From assembly GCF_041435115.1 (NCBI RefSeq), contig NZ_CP108046.1, positions 9,052,001 through 9,116,000 on the forward strand: a DNA stretch of 64,000 nt. The letters run 5' to 3'. The position numbers were made by a program, and so were the translations under genes. Origin of the DNA: Streptomyces sp. NBC_00289 (GTDB lineage: Bacteria; Actinomycetota; Actinomycetes; Streptomycetales; Streptomycetaceae). The notes beneath the pieces were generated by a model. The model was given only the letters and a program-made list of their open reading frames with translations, ran no database searches and had not been told where the DNA came from. Each line of letters starts with the position of its first letter. Position 1 is the first letter of the stretch. Below, piece after piece: positions 41,744 to 50,482 of this stretch.

Positions 41744-42256
41744 ATGAAGACCGCAGTGCCCTGCTACTACCACCTCGACGTGGAAGTCAGCTTTGACCGC
41801 GTCGGACAGGTCAGCCGCATTCTGGCCGCCCACCTTCGATTCTGGGACCTGGAGAACCTGGTCCAGCCCGTCTGCCATGGAGCCGAACTGCTGCTGAAGG
41901 CCATCGACGAACACGCGACGGACAAGAACACGTCCATCGAGATGTGGTGGACCGGCCAGCACCTCATCACCGCGATCGGGGACAACAACCGGACTCTGCG
42001 CCCGGACCAGGAACTGCGGGCCTGCCTGGAGCGCATCGCCGCGATGAGCGACGGCTGGGGCTGCTGCGCCACCGACACCGGCAGCAAGGTCATCTGGTTC
42101 TCGCAGCGGGCCCGCGCCGGCGAACGCGTCCCGCTGGTGCCGACGGCACCGGCGCCCAGCCTCCGCGAAGGGCTCCAAGTGCCCCGCGAGGTGCCGGTTG
42201 CCCAGCTCGCCGACGCGCCCAGTACGCCGGACGGCGTACTGGTGGGCGCCCGGTGA
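41744..42256 (+). CDS. Degenerate anti-sigma (HATPase_c_2-like) protein
   Basis: A 170-aa protein that aligns by pattern with GHKL anti-sigma kinases but with altered key residues: the N-box reads GAELLLKAIDEHATDKN, with Lys where the Mg-binding Asn is expected, and G1 reads IGDNNRTL. The later WGCCATDTGSKVIWFSQRA matches the final strands of such kinases. It may bind a sigma factor without phosphorylating, or not bind ATP. The ATG at 41744 follows GAGGAG. Its stop overlaps the glgX start by 4 nt, tying stress signalling to glucan debranching. Confidence 0.75.
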   Translation: MKTAVPCYYHLDVEVSFDRVGQVSRILAAHLRFWDLENLVQPVCHGAELLLKAIDEHATDKNTSIEMWWTGQHLITAIGDNNRTLRPDQELRACLERIAAMSDGWGCCATDTGSKVIWFSQRARAGERVPLVPTAPAPSLREGLQVPREVPVAQLADAPSTPDGVLVGAR

Positions 42257-44397
42257 CCGCGCGCCGCAGCCGGAAAGGGGTGTCCGCGTGGAGCGGGCAC
42301 CCCTACCCGCTGGGTGCCTCCTACGATGGCGAGGGCACCAACTTCGCCCTGTTCAGCGAGGTCGCCGAGCGCGTCACCCTGGTCCTCGTCGACGACGCCG
42401 GCGGTCACCGCGAGGTCCGGCTGACCGAGGTCGACGGCTTCGTGTGGCACGGCTATCTGCCCGGTGTCGGACCGGGACAGCGTTACGGCTATCGGGTGCA
42501 CGGCCCGTGGGCCCCGTCGCTCGGCCACCGCTGCAACCCGGCGAAGTTGCTCCTCGACCCGTACACCCGGGCCGTGGACGGGCAGGCGGACAACCACGCC
42601 TCGCTCTTCGAGCGCACGCCGGGTGGTCCGTCCCCGGCCGACAGCGCCGGACACACCATGCTCGGCGTGGTCACCGACCCGGCCTTCGACTGGGGCGACG
42701 ACCAACCGCCCAGGCTGTCCTACGCCGACAGTGTGATCTACGAGGCCCACGTCCGCGGACTGACCGCCACCCACCCGGACGTCCCCGCCGAACTCCGCGG
42801 TACCTACGCCGGTCTGGCGCATCCGGCGGTCCTCGGGCACCTGACCTCGCTGGGCGTGACGGCCGTCGAACTGATGCCGGTGCACCAGTACCTCCAGGAC
42901 GGCGTGCTCCAGGACCGCGGACTGTCGAACCACTGGGGCTACAACACGATCGGCTTCTTCGCCCCGCACAACGCCTACGCCGCCCACGGCACCCGCGGAC
43001 AGCAGGTCACCGAGTTCAAGTCGATGGTGAAGGCGATGCACGCGGCGGGCCTCGAAGTCATCCTGGACGTCGTCTACAACCACACCGCCGAGGGCAACGA
43101 GAAGGGCCCGACGCTCTCCTTCCGCGGTATCGACAACGCGTCGTACTACCGCCTGGTGGACGGTGACTGGGGGCACTACTACGACACCACCGGCACCGGC
43201 AACAGTCTGCTGATGCGGCACCCCTACGTGCTGCAGCTGATCATGGACTCGCTGCGGTACTGGGTCACCGAGATGCACGTCGACGGCTTCCGCTTCGACC
43301 TCGCGGCCACGCTCGCCCGCCAGTTCCACGAGGTGGACCGGCTGTCCGCGTTCTTCGACCTGATCCAGCAGGACCCGGTGATCAGCCGCGTCAAGCTGAT
43401 CGCCGAACCGTGGGACGTGGGGGAGGGCGGCTACCAGGTGGGCAACTTCCCGCCGCTGTGGTCGGAGTGGAACGGCAAGTACCGGGACGCGGTACGGGAC
43501 TTCTGGCGGACCGAACCGCACACGCTCGGCGAGTTCGCCTCCCGGCTCACCGGCTCCTCGGACCTGTACGCGCACAACCGGCGCCGCCCGCGCGCCAGCG
43601 TCAACTTCGTGACCGCGCACGACGGGTTCACGCTGCGCGACCTGGTCTCCTACAACGACAAGCACAACGAGGCCAACGGCGAGGACAACCGGGACGGCGA
43701 GAGCGACAACCGGTCCTGGAACTGCGGGGCCGAGGGCGAGAGCCGCGACCCGGCCGTCCTGAGCCTGCGCGCCCGCCAGCAGCGCAACTTCCTCGCCACG
43801 CTGCTGCTGTCGCAGGGCATCCCGATGCTCTGCCACGGTGACGAGCTCGGCCGCACCCAGCACGGCAACAACAACGCCTACTGCCAGGACAATGAGGTGT
43901 CCTGGGTCGACTGGGAGCTGACCGCCGAACAGGAGGCGCTGCGGGACTTCACCCGGTACGTCATCGGGCTGCGCGCCGAGCACCCCGTGCTGCGCCGCCG
44001 CCGGTTCTTCCTCGGCGAGACCGTCAGACGCGCCGGCCAGCCGCTGCCCGACCTCGTGTGGCTGCTGCCGGACGCGCGCGAGATGACGGAGAAGGACTGG
44101 CAGCGCTCCGACGCGCACAGTGTCGGCGTCTTCCTCAACGGAGACGCCATCGCGGAGCCCGGCCCGCGCGGCCGGCCCCTGGTGGACGACTCCTTCCTGC
44201 TCCTGCTCAACAGCTACTGGGAGCCGGTCGACTTCCGGCTGCCGGACGTCACGTACGGCGAGCGCTGGTCGACACTGATCGACACCGGCGACCCGCAGGG
44301 TGCCCCGGACGAGTCTGAGCACAAGGCGGGGACGGAGCTGACAGTCGAGGCACGCGGTCTGGTCCTGCTGTCGCGGCCCTCCCGCGGGGTCGGCTGA
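42253..44397 (+). CDS. glgX: Glycogen debranching enzyme
   Basis: A 714-aa GH13_11 isoamylase-type enzyme that cleaves alpha-1,6 branches. An N-terminal CBM48 (PYPLGASYDGEGTNFALFSE), the barrel with MHVDGFRFDLAATLAR (nucleophile Asp), KLIAEPWDVGEGGYQ (acid Glu) and FVTAHDGFTLRDLVSYNDKH (split as FVTAHDGFTL and YNDKHNEAN) are all seen. It starts at GTG 42253, sharing GTGA with the stop of the upstream anti-sigma-like gene; GTG 42280 is possible but sits too close to the purine run. Confidence 0.94.
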   Translation: MTARRSRKGVSAWSGHPYPLGASYDGEGTNFALFSEVAERVTLVLVDDAGGHREVRLTEVDGFVWHGYLPGVGPGQRYGYRVHGPWAPSLGHRCNPAKLLLDPYTRAVDGQADNHASLFERTPGGPSPADSAGHTMLGVVTDPAFDWGDDQPPRLSYADSVIYEAHVRGLTATHPDVPAELRGTYAGLAHPAVLGHLTSLGVTAVELMPVHQYLQDGVLQDRGLSNHWGYNTIGFFAPHNAYAAHGTRGQQVTEFKSMVKAMHAAGLEVILDVVYNHTAEGNEKGPTLSFRGIDNASYYRLVDGDWGHYYDTTGTGNSLLMRHPYVLQLIMDSLRYWVTEMHVDGFRFDLAATLARQFHEVDRLSAFFDLIQQDPVISRVKLIAEPWDVGEGGYQVGNFPPLWSEWNGKYRDAVRDFWRTEPHTLGEFASRLTGSSDLYAHNRRRPRASVNFVTAHDGFTLRDLVSYNDKHNEANGEDNRDGESDNRSWNCGAEGESRDPAVLSLRARQQRNFLATLLLSQGIPMLCHGDELGRTQHGNNNAYCQDNEVSWVDWELTAEQEALRDFTRYVIGLRAEHPVLRRRRFFLGETVRRAGQPLPDLVWLLPDAREMTEKDWQRSDAHSVGVFLNGDAIAEPGPRGRPLVDDSFLLLLNSYWEPVDFRLPDVTYGERWSTLIDTGDPQGAPDESEHKAGTELTVEARGLVLLSRPSRGVG

Positions 44398-44411
44398 GGA
44401 CCGGCGCCCGT

Positions 44412-45212
44412 TCAGCGCTCGGTGCGTGAGGTCACCGTGAACTGGGCGCCGTCGGGATCCCGCAGCACGGCCTCGTCACCGTCCTTGGACAGGACACTGC
44501 CGCCGTGCTGCTCCGCGGCCCGGGTGCAGGCCGTCACGTCCGAGACCGCGAAGTGGACCTGCCAGTGCGGCCGGATGGCGGGGTCGGGAGCCGAGCCCAG
44601 CGCCCCGGACATGATGCGCGCCACCACGTCACCACCGCTGCGCAGCACCACCTCGCCGCCCGCGTACTCGACCTCGCAGCAGCCGTCGCGGTCCGACGCC
44701 CAGTCGAGGACCTCGCCGTAGAAGATGGCGGCGTCGAAGGCGTCGCGGGTGTGGAGCCTGATGAAGGCGGGCTGCGCGTGGCGCCACTTCTCCCAGTTGG
44801 CGACGAGTGCGCCCTCCCAGACGCCGAAGGTCGCGCCGTCCCGGTCGGCCAGCAGCGCCGCCCGTCCGGGCGGGAAGGAGATCGGGCCGACCGCGGCCGT
44901 ACCACCGCGTTCCTGCACTCGCGCCACGACCTGGTCCGCGTCCGGCACGGCGAAGTACGGCGTCCACGCCACCGCCATCTGCCACATGGAGGCCACCGCG
45001 GCGATCCCGGCGACGGGTGTGCCCTCCGCCAGCGCGACCCGGAACCGGTCGCCCAGCTGGGCGGTCCGCCACCGCCAGCCCAGCACCGCCGTGTAGAACT
45101 CCTCCGTGGCTCCGACGTCCCGGCTGGTCAGGCTCACCCAGCAGGGCGCGCCGAAGATGGAGTGGCTGGAGAAGACGTCCGTCGCGCCGGAGAGTCTCGA
45201 GTCGTGCTTCAT
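44412..45212 (-). CDS. VOC family protein with two glyoxalase-like domains
   Basis: A 266-aa protein of two tandem vicinal-oxygen-chelate modules: the first starts FGAPCWVSLTSRDVGATEEF, the second WRHAQPAFIRLHTRDAFDAA. The family covers glyoxalases, extradiol dioxygenases and antibiotic-binding proteins; no catalytic residue set points to one of these. The ATG at 45212 is the start that agrees with the first domain. It ends 14 bases from the convergent glgX stop. Confidence 0.83.
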   Translation of the reverse strand: MKHDSRLSGATDVFSSHSIFGAPCWVSLTSRDVGATEEFYTAVLGWRWRTAQLGDRFRVALAEGTPVAGIAAVASMWQMAVAWTPYFAVPDADQVVARVQERGGTAAVGPISFPPGRAALLADRDGATFGVWEGALVANWEKWRHAQPAFIRLHTRDAFDAAIFYGEVLDWASDRDGCCEVEYAGGEVVLRSGGDVVARIMSGALGSAPDPAIRPHWQVHFAVSDVTACTRAAEQHGGSVLSKDGDEAVLRDPDGAQFTVTSRTER

Positions 45213-45378
45213 GGCAGTCGCGTCCTGGTCTCGTCGGCCCGGGTCCCGGGTTTCACCCCCAGTGTCCGGCCGGAACCTCCTGGTCCGCCTGCCGAGTACC
45301 CCGGCGGCTGCGTCGAAACGGTGACACGACCGGCTCGCGACCGGTGGCACGGGCCGGGCCGAGTGACAAAATGGACAT

Positions 45379-45711
45379 GTGGCATCGACATCTCGCGAAC
45401 CCGCCGAGGAGACGGACCAGATCTGCCGGCTGCAGGAGGAAGTGCAGCAGCTGAAGGAGGCCGTCGCCTCACACGCCGTCGTGGACCAGGCGATCGGCAT
45501 GGTCGTGGCGCTCGGCAGGGTGACCCCCGAGCAGGGGTGGCAGGTGCTGAAGGACGTCTCTCAGCACACGAACATCAAACTCCGCAATGTCGCGGATCTG
45601 ATTCTCGTCTGGGGGCGGGCCGGAGAAATGCCTCCGGAGATCCGCGCCGAACTGGAAGACGCCGTCGACCGCTACAGCCCCACGCAGATTCCGGGGGCAC
45701 CGAGGGACTGA
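45379..45711 (+). CDS. ANTAR domain protein
   Basis: A 110-aa protein: a short coiled coil (QICRLQEEVQQLKEAVASH) followed by an ANTAR three-helix domain (VVDQAIGMVVALGRVTPEQG to about residue 90). ANTAR domains bind paired hairpins in mRNA leaders and prevent termination; without a receiver or GAF domain it would act with a partner or be constitutive. The GTG at 45379 has no clear ribosome binding site and may be leaderless. It converges on a SigB-type sigma gene, its stop lying in the loop of their shared hairpin. Confidence 0.83.
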   Translation: MASTSREPAEETDQICRLQEEVQQLKEAVASHAVVDQAIGMVVALGRVTPEQGWQVLKDVSQHTNIKLRNVADLILVWGRAGEMPPEIRAELEDAVDRYSPTQIPGAPRD

Positions 45712-45723
45712 GGGTGCCCCCGG
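45691..45723. terminator. Bidirectional terminator with the stop codon in its loop
   Basis: CCGGGGGCACC (45691-45701) and GGTGCCCCCGG (45713-45723) form a perfect 11-bp stem. The TGA of the ANTAR gene (45709-45711) is in the 11-nt loop, and the sigma factor stop is 4 bases to the right. Confidence 0.75.
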
Positions 45724-45726
45724 GCG

Positions 45727-46518
45727 TCAGCGGTTGTCGGTCAGGACCTCTTCGCGAAGCCGGTCGAAGCAGCCGCTGAGCAGTCGGGAGACGTGCATCT
45801 GTGAGATGCCGAGCTGTTCCGCGATCCCGCTCTGCGTCATCCCCTTGTAGAAGCGCAGGTAGAGAATCGTGCGCTCGCGCTCCGGCAGCGCGTCCAGACA
45901 GGGCCTGACGGCCACCCGGTCGACCACGACGTCGTAGCCGGGGTCGGGCCGGCCGATCGCGTCCGCCAGCGCGTACCCGTCGGTGCCGGGCATCTCGGCC
46001 TCCAGCGACAAGGTGGAGAAGCACTCCAGGGCCTCCATGCCGGTGCGCACCTCGTCCTCGCTCAGCTCCGCGAACACGGCGATCTCGGCAAGGGTCGGGC
46101 CGCGGCCGGGGGTGGTCTGGGCGAGCTCCTTCATGGCCTGGCGCACCCGGTTGCGCAGGTCCTGGACCCGCCGCGGCACGTGCAGGGTCCACAGGTGATC
46201 GCGGAAGTGCCGCTTGATCTCCCCGGTGACGGTGGGCACGGCGTACGCCTCGAAACGGCTTCCGCGCTCCGGGTCGTAGTGGTCGACGGCCTTGACCAGG
46301 CCCAACGCGGCCACCTGGTACAGGTCCTCGACGGTCTCGCCGCGTCCCCGGAAACGCATCGCGATCCGTTCCGCCATCGGCAGCCACAACCGGATCAGCT
46401 CGTCCCGGAGCGCCTTGCGTTCCGGGCCCTCGGGCAGTGCCGCGAGCCGGACGAAGGCCTCGGTGGTGTCGGGGGCGTCGTCGTGCGGATGCTGCTTCGT
46501 TCTGGTGGTGATGCGCAT
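45727..46518 (-). CDS. RNA polymerase sigma factor, SigB/SigF/SigG family
   Basis: A 263-aa group 3 sigma factor with DLYQVAALGLVKAVDHYD (region 2), RFEAYAVPTVTGEIKRHFRD, and the region 4 helix-turn-helix MTQSGIAEQLGISQMHVSRL. It is a clear paralogue of the factor at 4285-5145. The ATG at 46518 follows GGAGGTG at 7 bases; the extension to 46572 is rejected. No anti-sigma gene is adjacent, so its partner must be elsewhere, possibly one of the orphan kinases in this window. Confidence 0.94.
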   Translation of the reverse strand: MRITTRTKQHPHDDAPDTTEAFVRLAALPEGPERKALRDELIRLWLPMAERIAMRFRGRGETVEDLYQVAALGLVKAVDHYDPERGSRFEAYAVPTVTGEIKRHFRDHLWTLHVPRRVQDLRNRVRQAMKELAQTTPGRGPTLAEIAVFAELSEDEVRTGMEALECFSTLSLEAEMPGTDGYALADAIGRPDPGYDVVVDRVAVRPCLDALPERERTILYLRFYKGMTQSGIAEQLGISQMHVSRLLSGCFDRLREEVLTDNR

Positions 46519-46827
46519 GGCGCGCACCTCCTCGACGAGGTGCTGAATGGACAGACACCGCGGGAGGCGCAACCCGGACCGGACCTACACACCGGGGACC
46601 GAGAGCCGACTCCCACGGAACGTGCCTCCTGTCCGAAGCACTGAAATGCGGATTCCCCGGGTCCGCGCCGCCGAAACAAAGTCGGAAATACGGTGACTCA
46701 ACGCGACCGCGCGATGCGGAAACGTCGCCGGGCGGGGTCGGTAAATCATTTACGGCAGTACTCCCACCGAATGTGCTGTGCCGGAATTCCGCCCGGAGAA
46801 TTCCCCGGCGCGCCGGGCGCTCCGCCG
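46519..46827. other. Intergenic region upstream of the sigma factor gene
   Basis: It should contain the sigma factor promoter on the minus strand, but I see no convincing GGGTA-type box. It has an AT-rich island with the perfect 13-bp palindrome GTAAATCATTTAC (46741-46753), a possible operator, next to the broken ABC permease gene. No intact gene seen. Confidence 0.6.
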
Positions 46828-47298
46828 ACTCCGCGGTCGGCCCTGATCACCGGCAAGGCGTTCGCGGCCGGGGTGAAGTCGCTGATCCAGGCCGTCGTCG
46901 TGATCGTCATCGCCGCGGTGCTCGGCGTGGCGCTGACCTGGAACCCGCTGAAGCTGCTCGGCGTGGGGGCGGTGGTGATCCTCGGGTCGGCCTTCTTCTC
47001 GTGTCTGTCGATGACCATCGCCGGCATCGTGCTCAGCCCCGACCGCCTGATGGGCTTCGGCCAGGCGATCACCATGCCGCTGTTCTTCGGCTCCAAAGCC
47101 TTGTCCCCGGTGTCGATCATGCGGGGCTGGCTCCAGGCGGTGAGCAGGTTCAACCCGCTGAGCTATCAGGTCGACGCCCTGCGCGGCCTTCTGGTCGGCA
47201 CGCACGCCCACCTCGCGGCCGACTTCGGCGTCCTCGTCGTGGCCGCCGCGCTCGGCATCACGGCGGCCTCCTCGCTGCTGGGACGGCTGGCCCGCTGA
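46828..47298 (+). pseudogene. C-terminal remnant of an ABC-2 type transporter permease
   Basis: From TPRSALITGKAFAAGVKSLI to the stop, about 156 codons match the last half of DrrB-type ABC-2 permeases: four membrane helices, SAFFSCLSMTIAGIVLSPDR, and the C-terminal SRFNPLSYQVDALRGLL motif. The frame continues upstream but the residues there do not look like a permease and no start with a ribosome binding site is present. The N-terminal half and the partner ATPase gene are missing, so this is a truncated leftover. Confidence 0.75.
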
Positions 47299-47317
47299 TC
47301 ATGTTCCGGAACGTGAT
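47298..47317. repeat. 20-bp near-perfect palindrome after the permease remnant
   Basis: ATCATGTTCC followed by GGAACGTGAT is a 20-bp palindrome with one mismatch pair, starting at the remnant's stop codon. It has no loop, so it is more like a protein-binding site than a terminator. Confidence 0.4.
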
Positions 47318-47429
47318 GTGCGGCACGCTCGCGGACACCGTTGTCGGGCCGGTCGGCGGATTCTTCCTGCGCACGGCTTGATCACCGATCACGTGGATGA
47401 ATTCGCTGGCCACAGCGCATTCTGCTCAT

Positions 47430-47459
47430 TTGACAGTGCGCTGAGCCCACAGATAGGAA
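47430..47459 (+). promoter_or_regulatory. Vegetative-type promoter
   Basis: TTGACA (47430-47435), an 18-base spacer and TAGGAA (47454-47459) lie 29 bases before the GTG of the next gene. The -35 is a perfect consensus. Confidence 0.6.
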
Positions 47460-47488
47460 GCAGCTCTCTGAGGTCGAAGAGGTGCACT

Positions 47489-48004
47489 GTGTACGAGCCG
47501 AACGTGGTCGGGGACTGGCAGGAGTACGACGAACATGCCGGTTTGCGTGTCCGCGTCCACCGTCTGGAAGCGGGCGATCCCCCGCGTGGACGGGACGACG
47601 CCGCCGAGGGACTCACCTATTTCAGTCTTCGGGTGACCGTCGAGAACCGCGGCAGCCGGCACTTCGGCATCCACCTGGAGGACGGTCAGATCGACGTACG
47701 GGTCGGGCCCGACGGCGAGAGCGCGTTCATCGACTGGCGCAACACGCAGTTCATCGAGGGCTTCGACGTCCACCCGCTGCGCCGCGCCACCGCCGTGCTG
47801 TACGCGGCCGGCCCGGAGGCGTCCCTGAGCCAGGTCGACGTCCAGATCCAGCTGCGTGTCGACGAGGAGTGGACCGACCGCCGGCTGTGGGCCGGCGGCA
47901 TCGGCCTCGACGAGGGCCGCGCCCACTCCGGAGCGGGGCGGGACAGCCTCGCGCACCAGGTGAGCAACTTCCTGCGGGACCAGGCGGAGGAGGGCACCGC
48001 CTGA
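47489..48004 (+). CDS. Hypothetical protein with a probable beta-sandwich fold
   Basis: A 171-aa protein, mostly alternating beta-like segments such as LTYFSLRVTVENRGSRHFGI, which resembles the start of a DUF4352-type or immunoglobulin-like stress protein fold, without signal peptide or lipobox. A firm family call is not possible. The GTG at 47489 follows AGAGGTG and a good promoter (47430-47459). It converges with hemC. Confidence 0.72.
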   Translation: MYEPNVVGDWQEYDEHAGLRVRVHRLEAGDPPRGRDDAAEGLTYFSLRVTVENRGSRHFGIHLEDGQIDVRVGPDGESAFIDWRNTQFIEGFDVHPLRRATAVLYAAGPEASLSQVDVQIQLRVDEEWTDRRLWAGGIGLDEGRAHSGAGRDSLAHQVSNFLRDQAEEGTA

Positions 48005-48031
48005 CGGTCCGCCCCGGCCGGGGCCGGTGTC

Positions 48032-48967
48032 TCAGTGCGGGATGCCGTCGATGATCTCTCGGGCGCCCTGACGCAGCAGGGCCACGGCGACCGAGGTGCC
48101 CAGCGTGGCCGGGTCCAGCCGCCCCGCCCACTCGTGGGCGTTCAGCCGGGTCTTGCCGTCCGGGGTGAAGACGCAGGCCCGCAGGGACAGCTCCCCGGCG
48201 CGGTCCACCCGCGCGAACCCGGCGATCGGGCTGTTGCAGTGCCCCTGAAGGACGTGCAGGAACATGCGTTCCGCGGTCGCCTCCCGGTGGGTGTCGGGGT
48301 CGCCGAGCGCGCTGACGGTGTCGATGAGGTCGCGGTCGCCCTCGCGGCACTGGAGGGCGAGGATGCCCGCGCCGATCGGCGGCATCATCGTCTCGGGGGA
48401 GAGGATCTCGCTGATCACGTCCCGCCGGTCGATGCGCTCCAGGCCGGAGACCGCGAGCAGCAGGGCGTCCGCCTCTCCGGCCGCCAGCTTCTCCAGCCGC
48501 CGGTTGGCGTTGCCGCGGAAGGGCACGCACTGCAGCCGCGGGTGGCCGGCCGCCAGCTGGGCGACCCGGCGCACCGAGGAGGTGCCCACCCGGGTTCCGG
48601 CCGGCAGCTCGTCCAGGGTGAGCCCGTCGGGATGGATCAGGGCGTCGCGGATGTCGTCCCGCCGGAGGAACGCCGCGAACGTCGTACCCGCCGGGAGGGG
48701 CCGGTCGGCCGGCACGTCCTTGACGCAGTGGACCGCGAGATCGGCCTCCCCGGCCAGCAGCGCCGCGTCCACCTCCTTGGTGAACGCGCCCTTGCCCTCG
48801 ACCAGGGACAGATCGCCCAGCCACTTGTCCCCGGTCGTCTTCACCGGCACCACCTCGGTGCGTACACCGGGATGCTGGACGGCCAACTCGGCGCGGACAC
48901 GCTCCACTTGGGCGAGCGCCATGGGCGAGTCGCGGGAGACGATACGGATCAGTTCGGGCACGGACAT
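48032..48967 (-). CDS. hemC: Hydroxymethylbilane synthase (porphobilinogen deaminase), divergent stand-alone copy
   Basis: A 311-aa enzyme that polymerises four porphobilinogens in tetrapyrrole synthesis. The cofactor-anchoring Cys is retained at residue 244 ([11 protein letters not shown]), as are RGNANRRL and [11 protein letters not shown]. The usual HSLKDLPT is HCVKDVPA here, a clear divergence in the substrate cleft. Streptomycetes normally carry hemC inside a hemA-hemC-hemD cluster; none of those neighbours is here, so this is likely a second copy. The ATG at 48967 matches the family start. Confidence 0.88.
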   Translation of the reverse strand: MSVPELIRIVSRDSPMALAQVERVRAELAVQHPGVRTEVVPVKTTGDKWLGDLSLVEGKGAFTKEVDAALLAGEADLAVHCVKDVPADRPLPAGTTFAAFLRRDDIRDALIHPDGLTLDELPAGTRVGTSSVRRVAQLAAGHPRLQCVPFRGNANRRLEKLAAGEADALLLAVSGLERIDRRDVISEILSPETMMPPIGAGILALQCREGDRDLIDTVSALGDPDTHREATAERMFLHVLQGHCNSPIAGFARVDRAGELSLRACVFTPDGKTRLNAHEWAGRLDPATLGTSVAVALLRQGAREIIDGIPH

Positions 48968-49086
48968 GCGGACACGATAGACCGTCGGGGCGGTGCCTCC
49001 GTGCCGTTACGCCGACTTCGGGGCGGGTGGTCCCGGTCACTGCTACGGCGGTGTTCGCCCCTTCTCCCGCGCCTGGACGACCGCTC

Positions 49087-49460
49087 TCAGGCCAGGGGGG
49101 TGCTCAGCTCGACCGAGCGCAGCGCGGCGGCGAGTGCCCGGTCGTCACCGACGTCCAGGGCCGTGTCGGTGAGCTTGATGACGTGCTCGTCGCCGTGTGC
49201 GAGGGCCGCCACGCGGCGCGGATCGCCCAGTGCCTCCCGCCAGTTGTCGGCCGTGACGTCGGCCACGGCGGCGGGGAACTCCTCGAGTCTGGTGCGGTAC
49301 CGGTCGAGCCACCCGTGTACCGCGTCGGCGTGGCCGCGGGCGGCGAGTGCCTCGACCACCATGGGCGCGTGGTTGGTGAGGCGTCCGAGGCGCTCCGGAC
49401 CCGCCGAGTGCAGCCGTTCCAGGGCTTCTTCGAGCTGTCCGCCGGTGTCGCTGTGTCCAT
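49087..49460 (-). pseudogene. Internally deleted questin oxidase-like (DUF4243) gene
   Basis: The frame that ends at 49087 reads EEALERLHSAGPERLGRLTNHAPMVVEALAARG (split: EEALERLHSAG, LTNHAPMVVEAL), typical of the N-terminus of questin oxidase-like proteins, then jumps within about 60 residues to a C-terminal-like HGDEHVIKLTDTALD. Full members are about 330 aa or more. The only ATG with room for a start (49460) is in a different frame from this one. So the gene has lost its middle and its start is out of frame. ATG 49362 could still give a 91-aa fragment. Confidence 0.5.
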
Positions 49461-49518
49461 GGCCCGGACGCTACGCGGGGCGCGGCGTGCCGGGATCGGG
49501 CCCGGGGCGGAGCCCGCA

Positions 49519-49548
49519 CGGGCCCCGGGTCGTACGCCCCGGGGCCCG
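49519..49548 (-). terminator. Hairpin terminator of the NPP1-type gene
   Basis: CGGGCCCCGGG (49519-49529) and CCCGGGGCCCG (49538-49548) form a perfect 11-bp stem with an 8-nt loop, 18 bases after the stop on the minus strand. Confidence 0.7.
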
Positions 49549-49565
49549 GTCCATGCGCGCCGGTC

Positions 49566-50345
49566 TCAGGCGTTGGGGTCGAACGTGATGCCGGAGGGCT
49601 TGGCGGACGCGAGGTGGGAGGCGAAGTTGGCGTCCTTCAGGCCGAAGTTGGCGCTGCCGAAGTTGTAGGCGCTCAGCTTGTCGCGCAGGCCCGCCGGGTA
49701 GCCGTTCCAGCCGACCAGCGACGGATACTGCCAGGTGTGCTTGTGGTTCTCCGGCGGCTCGTCGTTGGTGTTCGCCAGCCGGAAGCAGTGCGTGCTGATG
49801 CCGTCCTTGTGGTACACGATCTTCGGGTGCGTGCCCTCGAAGCGGACTGTGGAGGCCGCGTGCACGCTGAACGAGCCGTGGTTGGAGGTCGACACGTACT
49901 GGACCTGGTCGTTCTGCACCCACACCACGACGTGTTCCCAGTCGTTGCGGTGTCCGCCCAGGCTGCTGCCCGCCACGGCCTGGTCCTTCTCGAAGTACAG
50001 CCCGTACATGTAGGCGCACCAGCCGTTGTTGCACTTGTAGCGCGAATAGCCGTTGGTGTTGTCGAGGTCCGAGGCGTCGTGGCAGCTGCCGTTGAGGGCG
50101 CCGGTCGGGTTGAGGCCGCCGTTGACGGTGCCGTCGGGGCCGATCGCCGGAGTGGGGTAGCAGCCGTCCGTGTCGTAGTCGTAGGCGGGCTGGTAGGTGT
50201 TCTCGCCGGCCTCGGCGTTGGCGGGCAGGGCCGTGGGCGGTGCCGCGAAGGCGGCGGTGGGGAAGGCGATGACGAGCGCGACGGCTCCGGTCAGTCCGGT
50301 GAGCCATCTTTTGCGGTGCGTTGAGGACGTCTTCGACGACGACAC
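49566..50345 (-). CDS. Secreted NPP1 (necrosis-inducing, NLP-like) protein
   Basis: A 259-aa protein with a classical signal peptide (RKRWLTGLTGAVALVIAF then AFAAPPTALP), so exported. The mature part has the NLP signature as GHRNDWEHVVVWV; in the family the usual heptapeptide is GHRHDWE, whose His and Asp/Glu bind a metal. It also has paired Cys (NGSCHDAS, KCNNGWC) typical of the family. Plant-pathogen NLPs are cytolysins; in streptomycetes the role is not established. The GTG at 50345 has AAAGGAG at 7 bases; a strong hairpin follows. Confidence 0.9.
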   Translation of the reverse strand: MSSSKTSSTHRKRWLTGLTGAVALVIAFPTAAFAAPPTALPANAEAGENTYQPAYDYDTDGCYPTPAIGPDGTVNGGLNPTGALNGSCHDASDLDNTNGYSRYKCNNGWCAYMYGLYFEKDQAVAGSSLGGHRNDWEHVVVWVQNDQVQYVSTSNHGSFSVHAASTVRFEGTHPKIVYHKDGISTHCFRLANTNDEPPENHKHTWQYPSLVGWNGYPAGLRDKLSAYNFGSANFGLKDANFASHLASAKPSGITFDPNA

Positions 50346-50482
50346 GGCGTGCTCCTTTGGGGCGCAGCCCAACGGCTGTGGGGGGCAAGGGAGTTCAGCT
50401 TCCCCGCTTTTCACTTCGGCGCCAAGGGTCCCGTGCGTCCCGGATATGAAGGGCAGCCCAACTGTTGGTTCCCGCTGCCGGG

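Noticed and set aside
46693..46827. N-terminal extension of the permease remnant
   Set aside because: Arg/Pro-rich residues with no resemblance to ABC-2 permeases and no ribosome binding site.
48013..48024. CCCCGGCCGGGG between convergent genes as terminator
   Set aside because: A palindrome without loop; expected by chance in such GC-rich DNA.
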